64,000 bases of DNA from Isoetes taiwanensis (taxonomy: Eukaryota > Streptophyta > Lycopodiopsida > Isoetales > Isoetaceae). The translations under genes and the position numbers were made by a program. Below the pieces are notes generated by a model. That model searched no databases, was not told the origin of the DNA, and saw only the letters and a program-made list of their open reading frames with translations. Location of the stretch: assembly GCA_021234155.1 (NCBI GenBank), contig JAJEKV010000009.1, positions 10,980,546-11,044,545 of the forward strand, given 5' to 3'. Of the stretch, positions 53,521-64,000 are shown piece by piece (within the stretch, counting starts at the first letter, position 1; each line of letters opens with the position of its first letter).

Positions 53521-53541
53521 AATAGTCATTCTCTTGTAGTG

Positions 53542-53790
53542 GTGGAGGGGTGTGGCGTGGGATGTGGTGGGATGTGTGTGCATGTGGTGGTAATGTGGTG
53601 GTCGCAAAGATGTGGTGGTAGTCTATGGTGGTGGGATAGATGGGGTGTGGTGGGGTGAGGGGGGAGATTCTCCGCATCATACATTAACATGCACACACCC
53701 ACATGACACCATGGACATAACGCAACCCACACCACACCACACCACACCACACCACACCACACCACACCATCACGACACCACACATCACAT
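53542..53790. repeat. GTG-rich and CACAC-rich minisatellite right of the CACTA element
   Basis: A G/T-rich array (53541-53670) is followed by a short unique stretch and then about a dozen CACAC units (53728-53790). It continues the minisatellite interrupted at 49699. The two arrays are mutually complementary. Confidence 0.88.
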
Positions 53791-53995
53791 CACATCACTT
53801 TTATCCTATTTCTTCCGACATAAAAAATCTGCCTAGCCCAAGCCTCATAAACACTTCAAATTGCAGACACCCCGATAATAATTACATTCCTCTTCTAATC
53901 ATTAGAAAAGGATCTCGGTCCTAAATCCTTCTCCTATCCCCGATTTTTACGCTTCATTCCCAATTCGCCAAATCGGCAGAAGTTCATTCCGCAAC

Positions 53996-54996
53996 ATGGT
54001 GAAGAAGAAACTGAAAATGCAAACAAGGTCAAGATAAGAATAGAATAGAATATGATTTTATCGTAAGAAGCGTATGATGAAGTTGATAGCAGCACTACTT
54101 TGTACAATAAACCTCGTAGTACCGATTTTAAAGCGTAAAGGACTGCGAAAAAATTAAGAAAAGGAAGACAAGGGCCAAAGACAAAGAAAGACTCAAAACC
54201 TGTTGGTAAAGTAAGTATTCTTGTTCAATAGCGTAATGCACACCCCTGCATCACACATTCCATGTCTATCACACCATTTGAGGTAAATATTATCATCTCT
54301 AACCCCTCGCCTAAAGACTCTATTGATTTTGAATTTGTTTTGCGCATACCCTTAAAACCCCGCCAGAGTCTGCCTTGGGCTACATTATGATCGAGACATG
54401 GCTTTTGGCTTTTGGTGTTCGAGTGGTACCACAAGAACCAATAGACACAAGTAAGTCCAAAGAGGGGTGAAAGCAAGGTTTGGGAAGTCTCGATGCTTGT
54501 ACTCGTGTCTCTTTCATCCCTGCTTAGTCTCTTCCATCCCGGTCGGGTTTAGTCTTTTTTTTTTGTCCTCGTTATTGTATCTAAAGTGCCCCCGATGAGA
54601 TCGCCGCTCATTTTAGGGGCACTTTAGATATATATAAACAGAACATCGAAAAGAGAGTAAAAGCCCGGTGCGCGACCCTCTTGAATGGTTGTCAACTCAC
54701 CAAAAAGCTTGATATTGTTCACCGCGAAACAATATAGATTCGCCGCAAAACAAGTACCTTAACTAATGTTTACCGATGTTGTCATGTGCTCCATCGACTT
54801 AGTGTTTGCGTAATTGCGTAAATTTGAGACCAAGGATATCCAACAGCTTATCCACGCCGACGCTTATAAGATCGCAAGATATCTCCCACAGTACCTAGAA
54901 TTCACCCCATTTGATACTCCTAAGTCAATCCCAAAATGCCGACGCATGGAGACTCCAAAACGAAATTTGATAGTCAATCGAATGGAGCCAGATCAA
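53996..54996 (+). pseudogene. Gene B' upstream exons (second copy)
   Basis: ATG at 53996 opens MVKKKLKMQTRSR, a basic start. A second stretch (54065-54205) reads DEVDSSTTLYNKPRSTDF and KKLRKGRQGPKTKKDSKPV before a donor (GTAAAG), and could be a nuclear localisation region. A later exon (54814-54996, donor GTAAGTACC) has RKFETKDIQQLIHADAYKIA, then RYLPQYLEFTPFDTPKSIP. Homology to the first copy starts at 54231. No domain recognised. Confidence 0.5.
54578..54630. repeat. 15-bp inverted repeat beside TATA run, B' copy
   Basis: Arms identical to those at 44386-44438; the loop differs by small indels (CGATGAGATCGCCGCTCATT here). TATATATAAA follows. Conservation of arms against a changed loop is compatible with selection, or with errors that happen to fall in the loop, which is rich in CG. 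Confidence 0.85.
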
Positions 54997-55074
54997 GTAA
55001 GTACCGATGCCACATACATGATTTATTTTTTGTATTTTTCTCGTGGTCTTCCTCATTTCAATTATGTTGCGTAG

Positions 55075-55940
55075 ATAAATGCTACCGCGAATCGAAGCCA
55101 TGACGGCGAGAGATTCCTAGTGCATCCGATTTGGGGGAAATTAATTCCCTTGAGATTCATTCCCAGACGGTCCTTCACCGTAAAAAAGTTTTGGTGTCAA
55201 TATGAGCCAAATGCGATGCAGTGATGAAGTTTTACAAAGAAACCCCGGATCTCGACAAGATGCGATCGCCAACGAGTCCAATACAACCTCAACCAACAAA
55301 ACCAAGAGGTTAACCGGAATTCTCCTTGTGTCCGATTTTAATGGGGTTTTAGGCAAGTTTTATGACTTGAAAGAGAGGATCCCCAACGGGCCGAGCCGTA
55401 AGTGACCATCCGTAAATTGAACCATCAAAGTTTGCGCTTCTGTGCCCGATTTCGTGAGTTCTTAGAATGGTGTTTTTCAAAATTTGAGATTGCATTGTGG
55501 TCCAAAGATGGCTAAGAGTAATGTTGACTTGTTGACGAAAAGTTGTCGCCAGAATATAAGGGCGCATTTCTTTTATTTGGAATCGATGATGACCGCACTT
55601 CAACACAAAAATTAAAAGTGGTTAATAAGCCAATTTTCCTTAAGGATCTGGCCCAAAGTGTACCAGAAATTTTGGAGATACCGTGTGACAAACACATTGT
55701 TGATAGATGACAGCAGATATAAGGGTTCTCAACCAACCACCAACACAATGATATGTCCAATAGTTTTGCTCCCACAAAGTTGATTCCAATTTCCTTTGAG
55801 CAACTCAAACCATGGTCGAGGGACTTCTGCCGCGTAAAAAATGTTTATGTGAAAAAAAATCGATGTGGAACATGTGGGATTCTCAAGAGTCGCGGTAACC
55901 GCATGAAAATGCTCGACAAGTATTTTCATAAATGAATCTT
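55075..55940 (+). pseudogene. Gene B': FCP1/NIF-like phosphatase domain (second copy)
   Basis: The acceptor TGCGTAG at 55074 is conserved. Frames give KRLTGILLVSDFNGVLGKFY, which holds the HAD nucleophile motif, then DLKERIPNGPSRK. Later frames give PIFLKDL, VTNTLLIDDSRYKGS and NTMIC. Against plant FCP1-like proteins the block NTLLIDDxxY followed by NPPNTAIFP-like residues is well matched. Motif I is cleaner here than in the first copy. Frames still break at suspected CAG/CTG sites. Confidence 0.72.
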
Positions 55941-56027
55941 GTAAAACTCTTTGAAAGTCAATATAAGTAAAAGAATTTCTATGATATGTGTTGTACTTTT
56001 TTCAATTAAAAATATTTGAATGGATTT

Positions 56028-56860
56028 CAGAGCAAATGTTCTCATGTGTGTTTAGAACTAGAGATGATAGAGCTTCGGCAAATCCCCCGGACTATCTAAA
56101 AGCCAAATATACATGTGGAAGTGGTGCTGAATGGAACCGAAATCGCCGCGGATTAGCTCCACCGACATCAAAATTTTGGAAGCCGACACGCGAAGTGTCA
56201 ATGATCAATTGATCCTCCTCTTTCTAAAGGTGATAATATCTGACGGTGTGATCATCGTGATTGTGCCGCATGATATGCATATGTTTGCGCATACATGGAA
56301 TACTTTGATTCTCCAAGGAATGGAGCCATCCCTTTCATTTCTTTGACCCTCTTTTTTTCACTGACATTGTCCAAGGACACAAATAGTTACAAAACAATAA
56401 GGAAACATGTGAATCGATAAGTGCCAGACATGTTTTTGCCTTGCTTGTGATGGACATCAATCGACCTGCTTTTCGACAGTAAGCCACGCTATCTCGCCAC
56501 GGAGATATAAACCAAAGATATATCACTTTGATAGCTCCTGCTTGCATGGCGTAAGCGCATATATTGAGAGGTTAGTGCTTGCTCATTGCATTTTGTCGTT
56601 GTGGCACAATGACAACAAACTTTGAGTGCGGTTCCCCGGAATTGCTTGGACACAATAATTTCAGCCTTTACAACCTCGATGTTGTGAAAATTTCCGTAAC
56701 GCTCTTCAAACCGATGGTCATTCATGTATTCCCCGCCAGATAGCCCATTTATGCACAAATTTGTGAGGGGTGTTCGCTATGCACAAATTTGTGAGGGGGT
56801 ACTTAAAAGGAGTGAATATATTGTTGCCTCGATCTAGTAAGTCATCTTAAATAGCAGACA
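56028..56860 (+). pseudogene. Gene B': ULP1-like protease domain (second copy)
   Basis: The acceptor is GGATTTCAG at about 56032, where the first copy reads GATTGTGAG. EQMFSCVFRTRDDRASA, STDIKILEADT and the nucleophile region (CATTCATGT near 56720) are present, but the Gly after the Cys is lost (TGTATT). A small tandem duplication follows (TATGCACAAATTTGTGAGGG twice, 56750-56800), so this copy would be inactive as read. Confidence 0.6.
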
Positions 56861-57258
56861 ACCAAACTCGCTATTGACAAAGTGTGGTTAACCGGCAGTT
56901 GTGGACATTTCGCACTGTGATCTAGTTGATGTTAGAGTGTTCATGCTTGAAGTTTTAAGATTAGAAGCAACAAAAGTCGAACTCAGAGGAACATATGTAT
57001 TGGGAAGTATGTAGGTGCATGAGTCACCTCAAGATTTAAATCATCAGATATCTTCTTATGTACATAATTGTTATTGTAACCTCGACATTCATTTCTCCCC
57101 ACGAAAATTCATATTCAATTCATCTCACAAACAAAGGAATCAAGGTGTTTCAAGAATTCAAATCTTCAAAAAGAAATCAAGACAACCTATTTTCACAAAA
57201 TGTAAGTACAAAACTTCATGAGTTCAGTAAAACTAATGCACGGTTTTACATTTCATCA

Positions 57259-57498
57259 TCATCGTAGTAAAGAACTTCGCAAATTTTGTAAAATTTTCTC
57301 CTCATCTAAAGGGATCCATCCTATATACCTGCTTTTGACGCCAGTTGGTGGCATGTGAAGTCCGACAGTAATGTGACCGTGGTTGCAGGAATACTTATGC
57401 CTAAGGCGCTCTATCGCAAAGATCATAGTCGACGTTGATCTTGCCTTCTTGTAATACATACCTTCTATGACACTATCATCATGGTGTTCATGTTCCAC
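57259..57498 (-). pseudogene. Tnp2' C-terminal remnant, cut at the junction
   Basis: The frame with DSVIEGMYYKK and WIPLDEEKILQNL corresponds to the C-terminal end of Tnp2 (47640-47350). The rest of the transposase is missing: at 57498 the sequence changes to LTR-RT2 reverse transcriptase. The end of Tnp2 is thus part of the duplicated B block, which shows that genes B and Tnp2 moved together. Confidence 0.6.
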
Positions 57499-57510
57499 TC
57501 TTGAAAAATG

Positions 57511-58120
57511 CTAAAGCATAATGCGCTGAAATGTGGATGGTGAGTTTGACAATCCAAAAGGAACGACTTTGTAAGCAAAGGTACCCCATGGAGTAGTGAA
57601 GGTAGTTCTTAGTTGATCTTCTCGAATGGATATTTGATTATAACCGAGAAGCCGGCCCATGAAGGAGTACATCTCGTGGCCCCACATCTTCCAAACACTT
57701 GATCCGGGTGAAGGGAGAGGGAAATGATCCCCGTCCGTGGCTTGATTGAGTTTTCTATAATCCACACAAACGCCAATTTTTCCATTATGTTTGAGGGCAA
57801 TAAACAATAGGACTTACCCATTCAATGTTTGACCTCAGGATAAGTCCAAAAATTCAAAAAGCTTGTCAATTTCAAGTTTAACCTTTCACGGTAGTTTGGG
57901 TTAAGTTTGATCGCCGCTGCTAGATGGGTCTAGCATCCGGCTTGGTGGGGAATCAGAGTTGTCCCAATTCTTTTCTTGATACCCTGAGGTCTTTGTAGCT
58001 CCAAGCAAAGATGTGCTTGAAACGCTTGAATAGCGAATGGCTTGCCCCCCGACGTCATGTGAGGTCGCTGTACAATCGGATTGGTTGATTTGTTCCAATA
58101 TCAATTATGTCTACCACGGC
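57511..58120 (-). pseudogene. Reverse transcriptase N-terminal part, second LTR-RT2 copy
   Basis: A frame with KHNGKIGVCVDYRKLNQATD, then GDHFPLPSPGS, MYSFMGRLLGYNQISIREDQ and LRTTFTTPWGTFAYKVVPFG, LSNSPSTFQ. This copy has fewer indels in this stretch than 37040-37330. The catalytic Asp pair lies beyond the junction and is absent. Confidence 0.8.
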
Positions 58121-58699
58121 AGGAGTTTGAATGTGTGAATGACTTGATCATCCCGAATAAAGGTGGGGTGGGCTCACAGAGTACGGCAGTGATGTCTATG
58201 TTGACCAATTTTTGAAAAATAGTGGCGTGCCACTAGAGTTGGTGTGGGTGTCTTCTTGAACAGGAGGAGGAGCTGGGGTACCGCTCTCATGTGGGAACCA
58301 ATGTGACGTTGTTACAAGGTGTCAAATAGGGGTCAACCAAAGGTTGCTATGCCTTTATCATCCATGTCTTCCCATGGTTGATTGTATTCGGGTAAGCCGG
58401 AGTGGCAAACCCTTGGCTTGTAAATCGATAGGTGTTGCAAACTTGTTCGTCATCACCGTCTGATTCAACCGTGATCTACGTAAATGATCCGCCCGTGGTC
58501 AGATCCATCGCGGGCGCGAGCTTGCCATCCGTGGATAACAAGTTGATCCGCGGCCCAAGAGTGAATGCTTTAGCTTGTCTCAAAAGGGTCGCCCTACTAA
58601 CATTTCATAATCTCCTGATCTTCCCCTCGCTTCCAAACACCGAATTCCATGGTAAATTGTAGACTTCAATATTGACTGGTATTGGTTGTGTAACCCTGT

Positions 58700-60653
58700 G
58701 GTCGCGTGATATGGCCATTCGCGCTTGATGTCATAAGGGGCATGGAGCCCTTTATGCCCAATTGTCGCCCGAGATTATCTGTAATAAGATTGACCGCACG
58801 CCACCATCGATCCGAACATGGTGAATAGTTTTTGGCCCACGTGGTGCATGCACCGGTGGTGATGTGGCGACTGCATTAATGTGTAATACGTGTTTTGTAA
58901 ATGTGCTCGAAGTGCCGGACATAGTTGTAGGATAGTCGAAGGTCGAGAGGAATTTTTGATTTTAGCAAAGTTCTTGAAGTTCGTGAGGGATTGCGGTGTA
59001 GTTGTGGTGGATCCGCGGGGTTGTTGTTGCTCAGCAATAGATGTCGCTACATTGTTGAGGAGGTCGACCAAAGAAGCAATGTTGAGTGGTGGTGTTGCGC
59101 ATGTCGGCATTCGGGTCGGGCTCCCGATCGTGGTAGCATTGACACTTGAGTGCCTTACCTTCCGCACGCTCGATGAGTTGAAGCAGACTTTGCGAAGTTT
59201 AGGTTGAACATGAGGAAGTAGTTGATCCAGATTGGGTGCAAATGAACAGATTTGGTTGATGGCTCAAATGGTACAGAATCGGCTGCAAAAACTTGGTGCA
59301 CGGGGTGCTTATGGCGTGGGGAATGAGGGAGAACCTCAATCCAGGTTGGAGGATTCAAGGCTGGTGTTGATTGCATGGTAAATTTCTTCTTGGAGTTGAT
59401 CATCCAATTGTTTTTGAGTTGTTTGTCGTTGGCGTGGTTGTTGTTGTGGTGGCCGGTGGTCGTTTGAGCCTAACCGGGCGGGCCTGGCCTTCCTTGGCTT
59501 CCCCATACTTGAAAAGGTGTAAGACGACCGTCGCGGGTTTGATTGTTGCGGAATTTGTATTTGAACTTGAGGAAGTTGAGGACAATCTGGCAGATCGATG
59601 ACCCCATTGGTCCACAAATGGAAACATTGGGACTTGCTTGGATCAAAAGTGGAACGAGGAGGTCCACGCCAGGTCTTTGTTGTTGCCGGGGTTGTTGTTG
59701 TTGTCGGGGTCGCGTGCTGTGTTCATGGTTGAGTTTATGGGTACCTTCGCGCACTTGGTGAACAAGACGATGTCGACACGGATTTGGTCGTGGATTTGTA
59801 CATTCTTCGCTGGTGTGGTTCTCGCATGTTGCAACGTTTTGCAATGGATCATGCTATCCACAGAGTTACACTCATTCGCCGGATGTCCCGAGTAATCGGC
59901 AAATAGTACACCAAATGTTATTTCTGGGGAACCGCCGGAGGAGGCAACCCAGGTGCGCTTGTGTAGCCGAGGGAAATGGGAGTATCGTGGCTTTGATCAC
60001 CGCGTGAGGAAACATGAACAGTGATTGACTAATTCAATGGCTTTTGTAATGTCTTGGGGCGCAAATACTCACCATAAATCGGATGTGAGAGGGTAAGCCT
60101 TGAAGAAACCACACTAGAATTTGGCTTTGGGTTGGAAATTCCTTCAACTTGTTGACTAAGATCTGCAATCGGTTTCACCAAAGTCCCAAGTGATTCTCCT
60201 GGGTTCTCGCTTGAGTGTGTTGAGGTCGCTCAAACAGTTGTTGATCATCCGCAAAGATTGCCGTAATGGGAAAGAAAAGAGAGGTCTTCATGTGTATCCA
60301 ATCTTGTTTCCAAAGGCTTTTGTTTGCCATCGGCCATTCGTGGGTGCTCCACGCAGGTCGCCGAAAAGATGTGGAATTTTTAGTTTTGGATCGGAGTGAC
60401 CATTGAGATCTGCAAGTGACTCAAATTCATCCATGTGAGCCTGAGCACTCTGGTCTATGTGTTTACCTTTATCATTTCCAAAGAGTGGATATTGGAGTTT
60501 TAAAGCATGTGTAGGAGTCATGCGCATGAATGGGTGTTTGCATTTGTGGAAAAGAAAAAGACAAAGGGTGTTGGTTTTCGCATAGGTACAGAAACTGCAT
60601 AGGTTGTGTGAGATTAGTAAAAAGAGGTACTGGGCAGGTTGTAGTGGGAACAA
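58700..60653 (-). pseudogene. Gag and protease, second LTR-RT2 copy
   Basis: Frames include LQYPLFGNDKGKHIDQSAQA, MDEFESLADLNGHSDPKLK and HLFGDLRGAPTNGRWQTKAF (60550-60290), a zinc-knuckle frame with CENHTSEECTNPRPN (59830), GRLTPFQVWGSQG (59510) and a helical Gag C-terminal part. The order is as in the first copy, with indels at different positions. Confidence 0.7.
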
Positions 60654-60654
60654 A

Positions 60655-60950
60655 GGTTGTGACAGGCATGAACAGCCGGGGGAAACAAATTAAGGAAAGA
60701 CGGTAGGGGAATTGACAAAGGTGGAAGGGTGTACGAAGTTCCTAAAGAAAGATTACCAATAGAGAAAAACATTTTGTAGTGGAAAAGACAAAAGGTTGTG
60801 GGCATGAGCGTGTGAAACGATTAAGGAGCCTTGAGGCAATTTAGGGAATTGACAAAGGTGGAAAGCGGTGGTACCTGCAGAAGTTCTAAAGAAGATTACG
60901 ATAGAAAACATTTTTGCCGGATGTTCCGGAGAGAAAGTGCGGTGGGTGCA
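60655..60950. repeat. Tandem duplication in the leader of the second LTR-RT2 copy
   Basis: A unit of about 137 bp containing AATTGACAAAGGTGGAA and the AAAGAAGATTAC region occurs at about 60711 and again at about 60848. The first copy (40221-40350) has it once. The sequence then jumps into the LTR at 60997, and about 480 bp present at 40350-40830 are missing. Confidence 0.75.
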
Positions 60951-60996
60951 GCCGGATCTTGAGTTGCAGGGCAATTTTATGTGGTAGTGCTAGCTT

Positions 60997-61422
60997 GATA
61001 AAACGGCAAGAATTGCAATACACAATGAAACACACAAGACACTTGTGGAGAACACGGCCATCCATTGATCAAAACAAGTGTGCAATGAAGGCTCAAAGAG
61101 CGCTGTGGTGAAGCTGCTTGGACACAAAAAGAACACTCGAACCCTCCCAAGGAGCAAAATGCTTATATAGGAACTGAGGCCCTCTGCCCACTGATCCTCA
61201 TCATGACAACGCGTCTCATTACTTGGGCAATCCCTCGAAATGTCTTGGATACAAGTAGTGGCCCGTGGTGGGTCCACCTTTGGGTCTTCTCGCTGCTTCT
61301 GGAGGAGCTTTGACTGCCGTGGCTCCTCATCCCTCTTCTTGACACCGTGGCCGGTGGGGCCTCGCCCTCATCACGACAAAAAGTATAGACACAGCGGGTC
61401 CGCCGGGCCGCGAGGGCTAACA
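60997..61422 (-). repeat. Partial 5' LTR of the second LTR-RT2 copy
   Basis: Matches 40829-41298. It ends CTAACA followed by GGTTG (61423-61427), the complete target duplication. This end proves that the duplication happened after LTR-RT2 had inserted, since the same insertion junction is present twice. Confidence 0.9.
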
Positions 61423-61429
61423 GGTTGTC

Positions 61430-61910
61430 AATCATAAACAATCATAAGCAAATCATATTGCTATCATATGTAAACATAAACCTTATACATATACTTGGAA
61501 TGTAAACCTTATATTCATATGTACACCTTATATTCATACTTGGAATGTAAACCTTATATTCATATGTACACCTTATATTCATATGTACACCTTACATTCA
61601 TACTTGGAATGTAAACCTTATATTCATATGTACACCTTATATTCATATGTACACCTTATATTTATACTTGGAATGTAAACCTTATATTCATGTGTACACC
61701 TTATATTCATATGTACACCTTATATTCATATTTGGAATGTAAACCTTATATTCATATGTAAACATTGCTATCAATCATAAACAATCATATTGCTATTCAT
61801 ATGTAAACCTTGCTATTACATAAATATACAAAACCTTATACATAAACCTTTTACATAAACCTTATACATATACTTGGAATGTAAACCTTATATTAATAGA
61901 ATAGAATATG
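61430..61910. repeat. AT-rich minisatellite, second copy
   Basis: Same units and nearly the same order as 41340-41790, with one or two unit differences (for example TTTATACTTGG for TTCATACTTGG). It has few CAG or CTG sites and very few differences, in contrast to the neighbouring LTR. Confidence 0.9.
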
Positions 61911-62277
61911 ATTTTATCGTCAAACCTTGCTATTACATAAATATACAAAAAACATGTCAACACTATGGAACAAAATTGTGTTGCATGTATACAAGATCCT
62001 CATAATATTTTTTAAAAGAAAACATCCTCATAATATCCTCCACGGTGGTAAAAAGCAACATTTGTGGTGTATCAAAAACGTGCATTTTGACGCCACATTT
62101 TGGCACCACCTTTGTGGTAGAATCGGGTGGTGCATACCGAAGCGGAGATTGCGGGAGTGCGAATTAATGAGCGTCGGTTATTTTGAATTTTATGCCACGT
62201 CATTGTCCACCTTTTTGAATTAAGAAAGAATCACCTCTTCTTCTATTTTTTTTTTCGCTTCTTGCGATTGAACCCTA

Positions 62278-63905
62278 ATGGAGTCGGAATTGAACATGCC
62301 ACTGGTTACGATGAAATCTCTCCTCAAACAAGAGATTGTGCCCCACGAAGATCTAAAGAAGCTTTGGGGTGACAGAGTTCCAAATAAATCTGGCTACAGG
62401 TATTTTCCCCCAAATGTTTTGTTCAAACTGAAAAATTAAGGCATATGTTTTCTTGTACAGGTTGAAGAATCTGAGCAATGAACAATACAAAGAGTTCATG
62501 CAAATTTACAAAAGAATTACAGGGAAGCCACATACATGGGGTGGAATGGCTCCTGGAACCTGGGCAGTGGCTTATTATCTGCATATAAAGGGGGAGGCTG
62601 TTAATTGGAAGAGCTTCTCGGATTATTATAAAACTCCGGCGAGAAAGCCGAGGCCGATTCTTCTAGACCCAAGAGAAAGCATAGGCAAATCCAACCTGAC
62701 GAGGAGGAAAATAGTAAAAGTGACAGGGATGATGAAGATGATAGGGAAATAACCAAATCAGGTTCCTCTAGACCACACATTCAATCTGAACTCACAATCA
62801 AAACAGAAAAGCAGAGCAATGTTCTGAGACCAAAACATGCCATTGCAGGTATGTTCAATTATTAGTTGTGTTACAACAGAAAAAAATCTCAAGCTTGATC
62901 TAGATTGTTTCTATCAACACAGAAAAGGTAACATCAAATCCACTTCAAGAATCAGGTATGTCTACTACCATTTTGCATCATGTTGGTCAGTATTGTCATG
63001 TTGTGTCTCTATGATGCCATCCGTGGGGCATTTAGGTGCAATGGATGCCGAAATGATAGATGAGGTATGTGTGGTGGTGGTGAGTTGTTGGCATCCACCA
63101 TGTCCCACACCACACCCCACGATCTCCCACCACTACACTCTACCATCTCCCACCGCCACACTCCCACACCACACACCACCACCACACTCCACCACCACCA
63201 CCACACACACCACCACCATCACCACACTCCTCCACCACCACCACCACACTCCACCACCACCACCACACTCCTTCACCACCACCACACTCCACCACCACCA
63301 CACCACACCACCGGACTCCACCATGTCCCACACCACAATCCACCACCACCACCACCACTCCACCACAACCACACCACACCACACCCCACCACCACCACCC
63401 CCACACTCCACCACCACCACACCACACCCCACCACCACACTTCATCACCCCACACTCCACCATGTCCCACACCACACCCACCACCACCACCCACCACCAC
63501 CACACACACACCACCACCACCACCACACCACCACCACCACCACCAACGTGTTGTGTGGTGTGTCTTGCAAACATGTTGTGTGGTGTGTGGTATGTGGTGT
63601 GTAAAGACCACCTTGTGTTGTGTGGTGTGTGATTGTGGTTTTCCATCGCTAGGGTTTACTATGTTAGGAGGTCGACATATCGTAGTGTTTTGTTTTGGCA
63701 ACTATGGCAAAGGAATGGTTGGCTGCAACATCAGCTAGGTTTGATAGATGCAAACAAATCGGATAGGAAAAATGATATCAAAAGAAAGATTGAGTTGATG
63801 GAGCATAAAGCATCGGAAATTAGAGCTGATTTGCACGGATGGCAATCAATCATGACAAAAATCAAAGCGGCAGAGGGTGTTCGGGTTGTGCGAACTAAAG
63901 GATGA
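62278..63905 (+). pseudogene. Gene A' (second copy), unknown function
   Basis: Exon structure is clearer here: exon 1 62278-62848 (donor CAG then GTATGT), exon 2 62923-62955 (KGNIKSTSRI), exon 3 63036-63064 (MDAEMIDE, donor GTATGTGTGG), an intron with the CCACCACAC array, and a last exon from about 63700 to the stop at 63905. Exon 1 frames include NEQYKEFMQIYKRITGKPHT, WGGMAPGTWAVAYYLHIKG and, in another frame, an acidic segment (DEEENSKSDRDDEDDREITK). The last exon encodes a helical stretch (DIKRKIELMEHKASEIRADL). No family recognised. Confidence 0.5.
63075..63545. repeat. CCACCACAC minisatellite, intron of gene A'
   Basis: Same position in the intron as 42930-43480 and same words, with small unit-number differences. 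The C/A-rich array is followed by the complementary GTGTGGTGTG stretch (63545-63630). Confidence 0.9.
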
Positions 63906-64000
63906 AGAGCTAAATGGTAAAGTGTTGTGCGGGGCTAGGAATTAAATGAACCTGAAATTGAGCTAAAGGCATGTGAAGACTTCTTCTTTGGGCTGCTACC

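Larger units (their letters stand above)
49700..53541. mobile_element. Non-autonomous CACTA (En/Spm) element
   Basis: 3,842 bp starting CACTACAAGAGAATGA and ending in the exact complement (TCATTCTCTTGTAGTG). It is flanked by GTG on both sides (49697-49699 and 53542-53544), the 3-bp duplication of this superfamily; because the target is GTG-rich, that point alone is weak. Subterminal repeats are present at both ends. The interior (50040-53200) has no reading frame over 90 codons and no transposase domain, so movement would depend on another element. Confidence 0.88.
57499..61422 (-). mobile_element. Second copy of the 5' half of LTR-RT2
   Basis: Colinear with 37040-41298: reverse transcriptase start, protease, gag and part of the 5' LTR. 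It begins within reverse transcriptase at a junction where B' reads TCATGTTCCACTCTTGAAAAA and LTR-RT2 reads GCATGTACTCTTGAAAAA, so the break lies in a short shared stretch. It differs from the first copy by an internal tandem duplication and a deletion next to the LTR. Confidence 0.88.

Noticed and set aside
49697-53544. GTG target duplication of the CACTA element as independent proof
   Set aside because: The target is itself a GTG repeat, so identical flanks are expected by chance. The call rests on the inverted ends and subterminal repeats.

Overview
This window looks like nuclear DNA of a land plant from a repeat-dominated, gene-poor region. The evidence is spliced plant-type exons, a chloroplast-type beta-ketoacyl-ACP synthase gene fragment, Ty3/gypsy elements of the Tat/Athila-like and chromovirus kinds, a LINE, a CACTA element, Helitron termini and a MITE. 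The transposase family at 26.5-30.1 kb and 47.3-49.1 kb reminds me of unnamed proteins of mosses and lycophytes, so a non-seed plant is possible, but the species cannot be read from the sequence. I see no rRNA, tRNA, CRISPR or prokaryotic feature.

Layout. 1-1.1 kb: a Helitron 3' terminus and a possible first exon. 1.1-14.65 kb: a LINE (minus strand) split by an 11.0 kb Tat/Athila-like LTR retrotransposon, LTR-RT1 (1579-12605, target duplication ACTTT), which carries an extra ORF downstream of integrase. 16.07 kb: a second Helitron 3' terminus. 18.16-23.83 kb: a chromovirus with two 542-bp LTRs and target duplication GTATA. 24.48-24.90 kb: three short exons of a KAS gene (minus strand), apparently a remnant. 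26.4-30.15 kb: a spliced DDD-type transposase gene (Tnp1, plus strand). 30.3-41.3 kb: a second Tat/Athila-like element, LTR-RT2, with the same kind of extra ORF.

41.3-64 kb is duplicated. Block A is a gene of unknown function with a CCACCACAC minisatellite in one intron. Block B is a gene with an FCP1-like phosphatase domain followed by a ULP1-like cysteine protease. Block B faces a second DDD transposase, Tnp2 (minus strand). A nearly identical B' (54.2-57.5 kb) runs into a second copy of the 5' half of LTR-RT2 (57.5-61.4 kb), which is followed by A' (61.4-64 kb). A non-autonomous CACTA element (49700-53541) sits in a GTG-rich minisatellite between the copies, and a 317-bp MITE is present in B but absent from B'.

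The most interesting system is the transposase plus phosphatase/protease unit (convergent genes B and Tnp2), which looks like an undescribed composite DNA transposon. The second is the conserved third ORF of the two Tat/Athila-like elements. A third, technical, theme is that the duplicated copies differ mainly at places where the likely original is CAG or CTG. This suggests CHG methylation acting either through basecalling error or through deamination, and it explains many of the frameshifts. Reading frames in most elements are therefore broken, and the entries below describe fragments rather than intact proteins.
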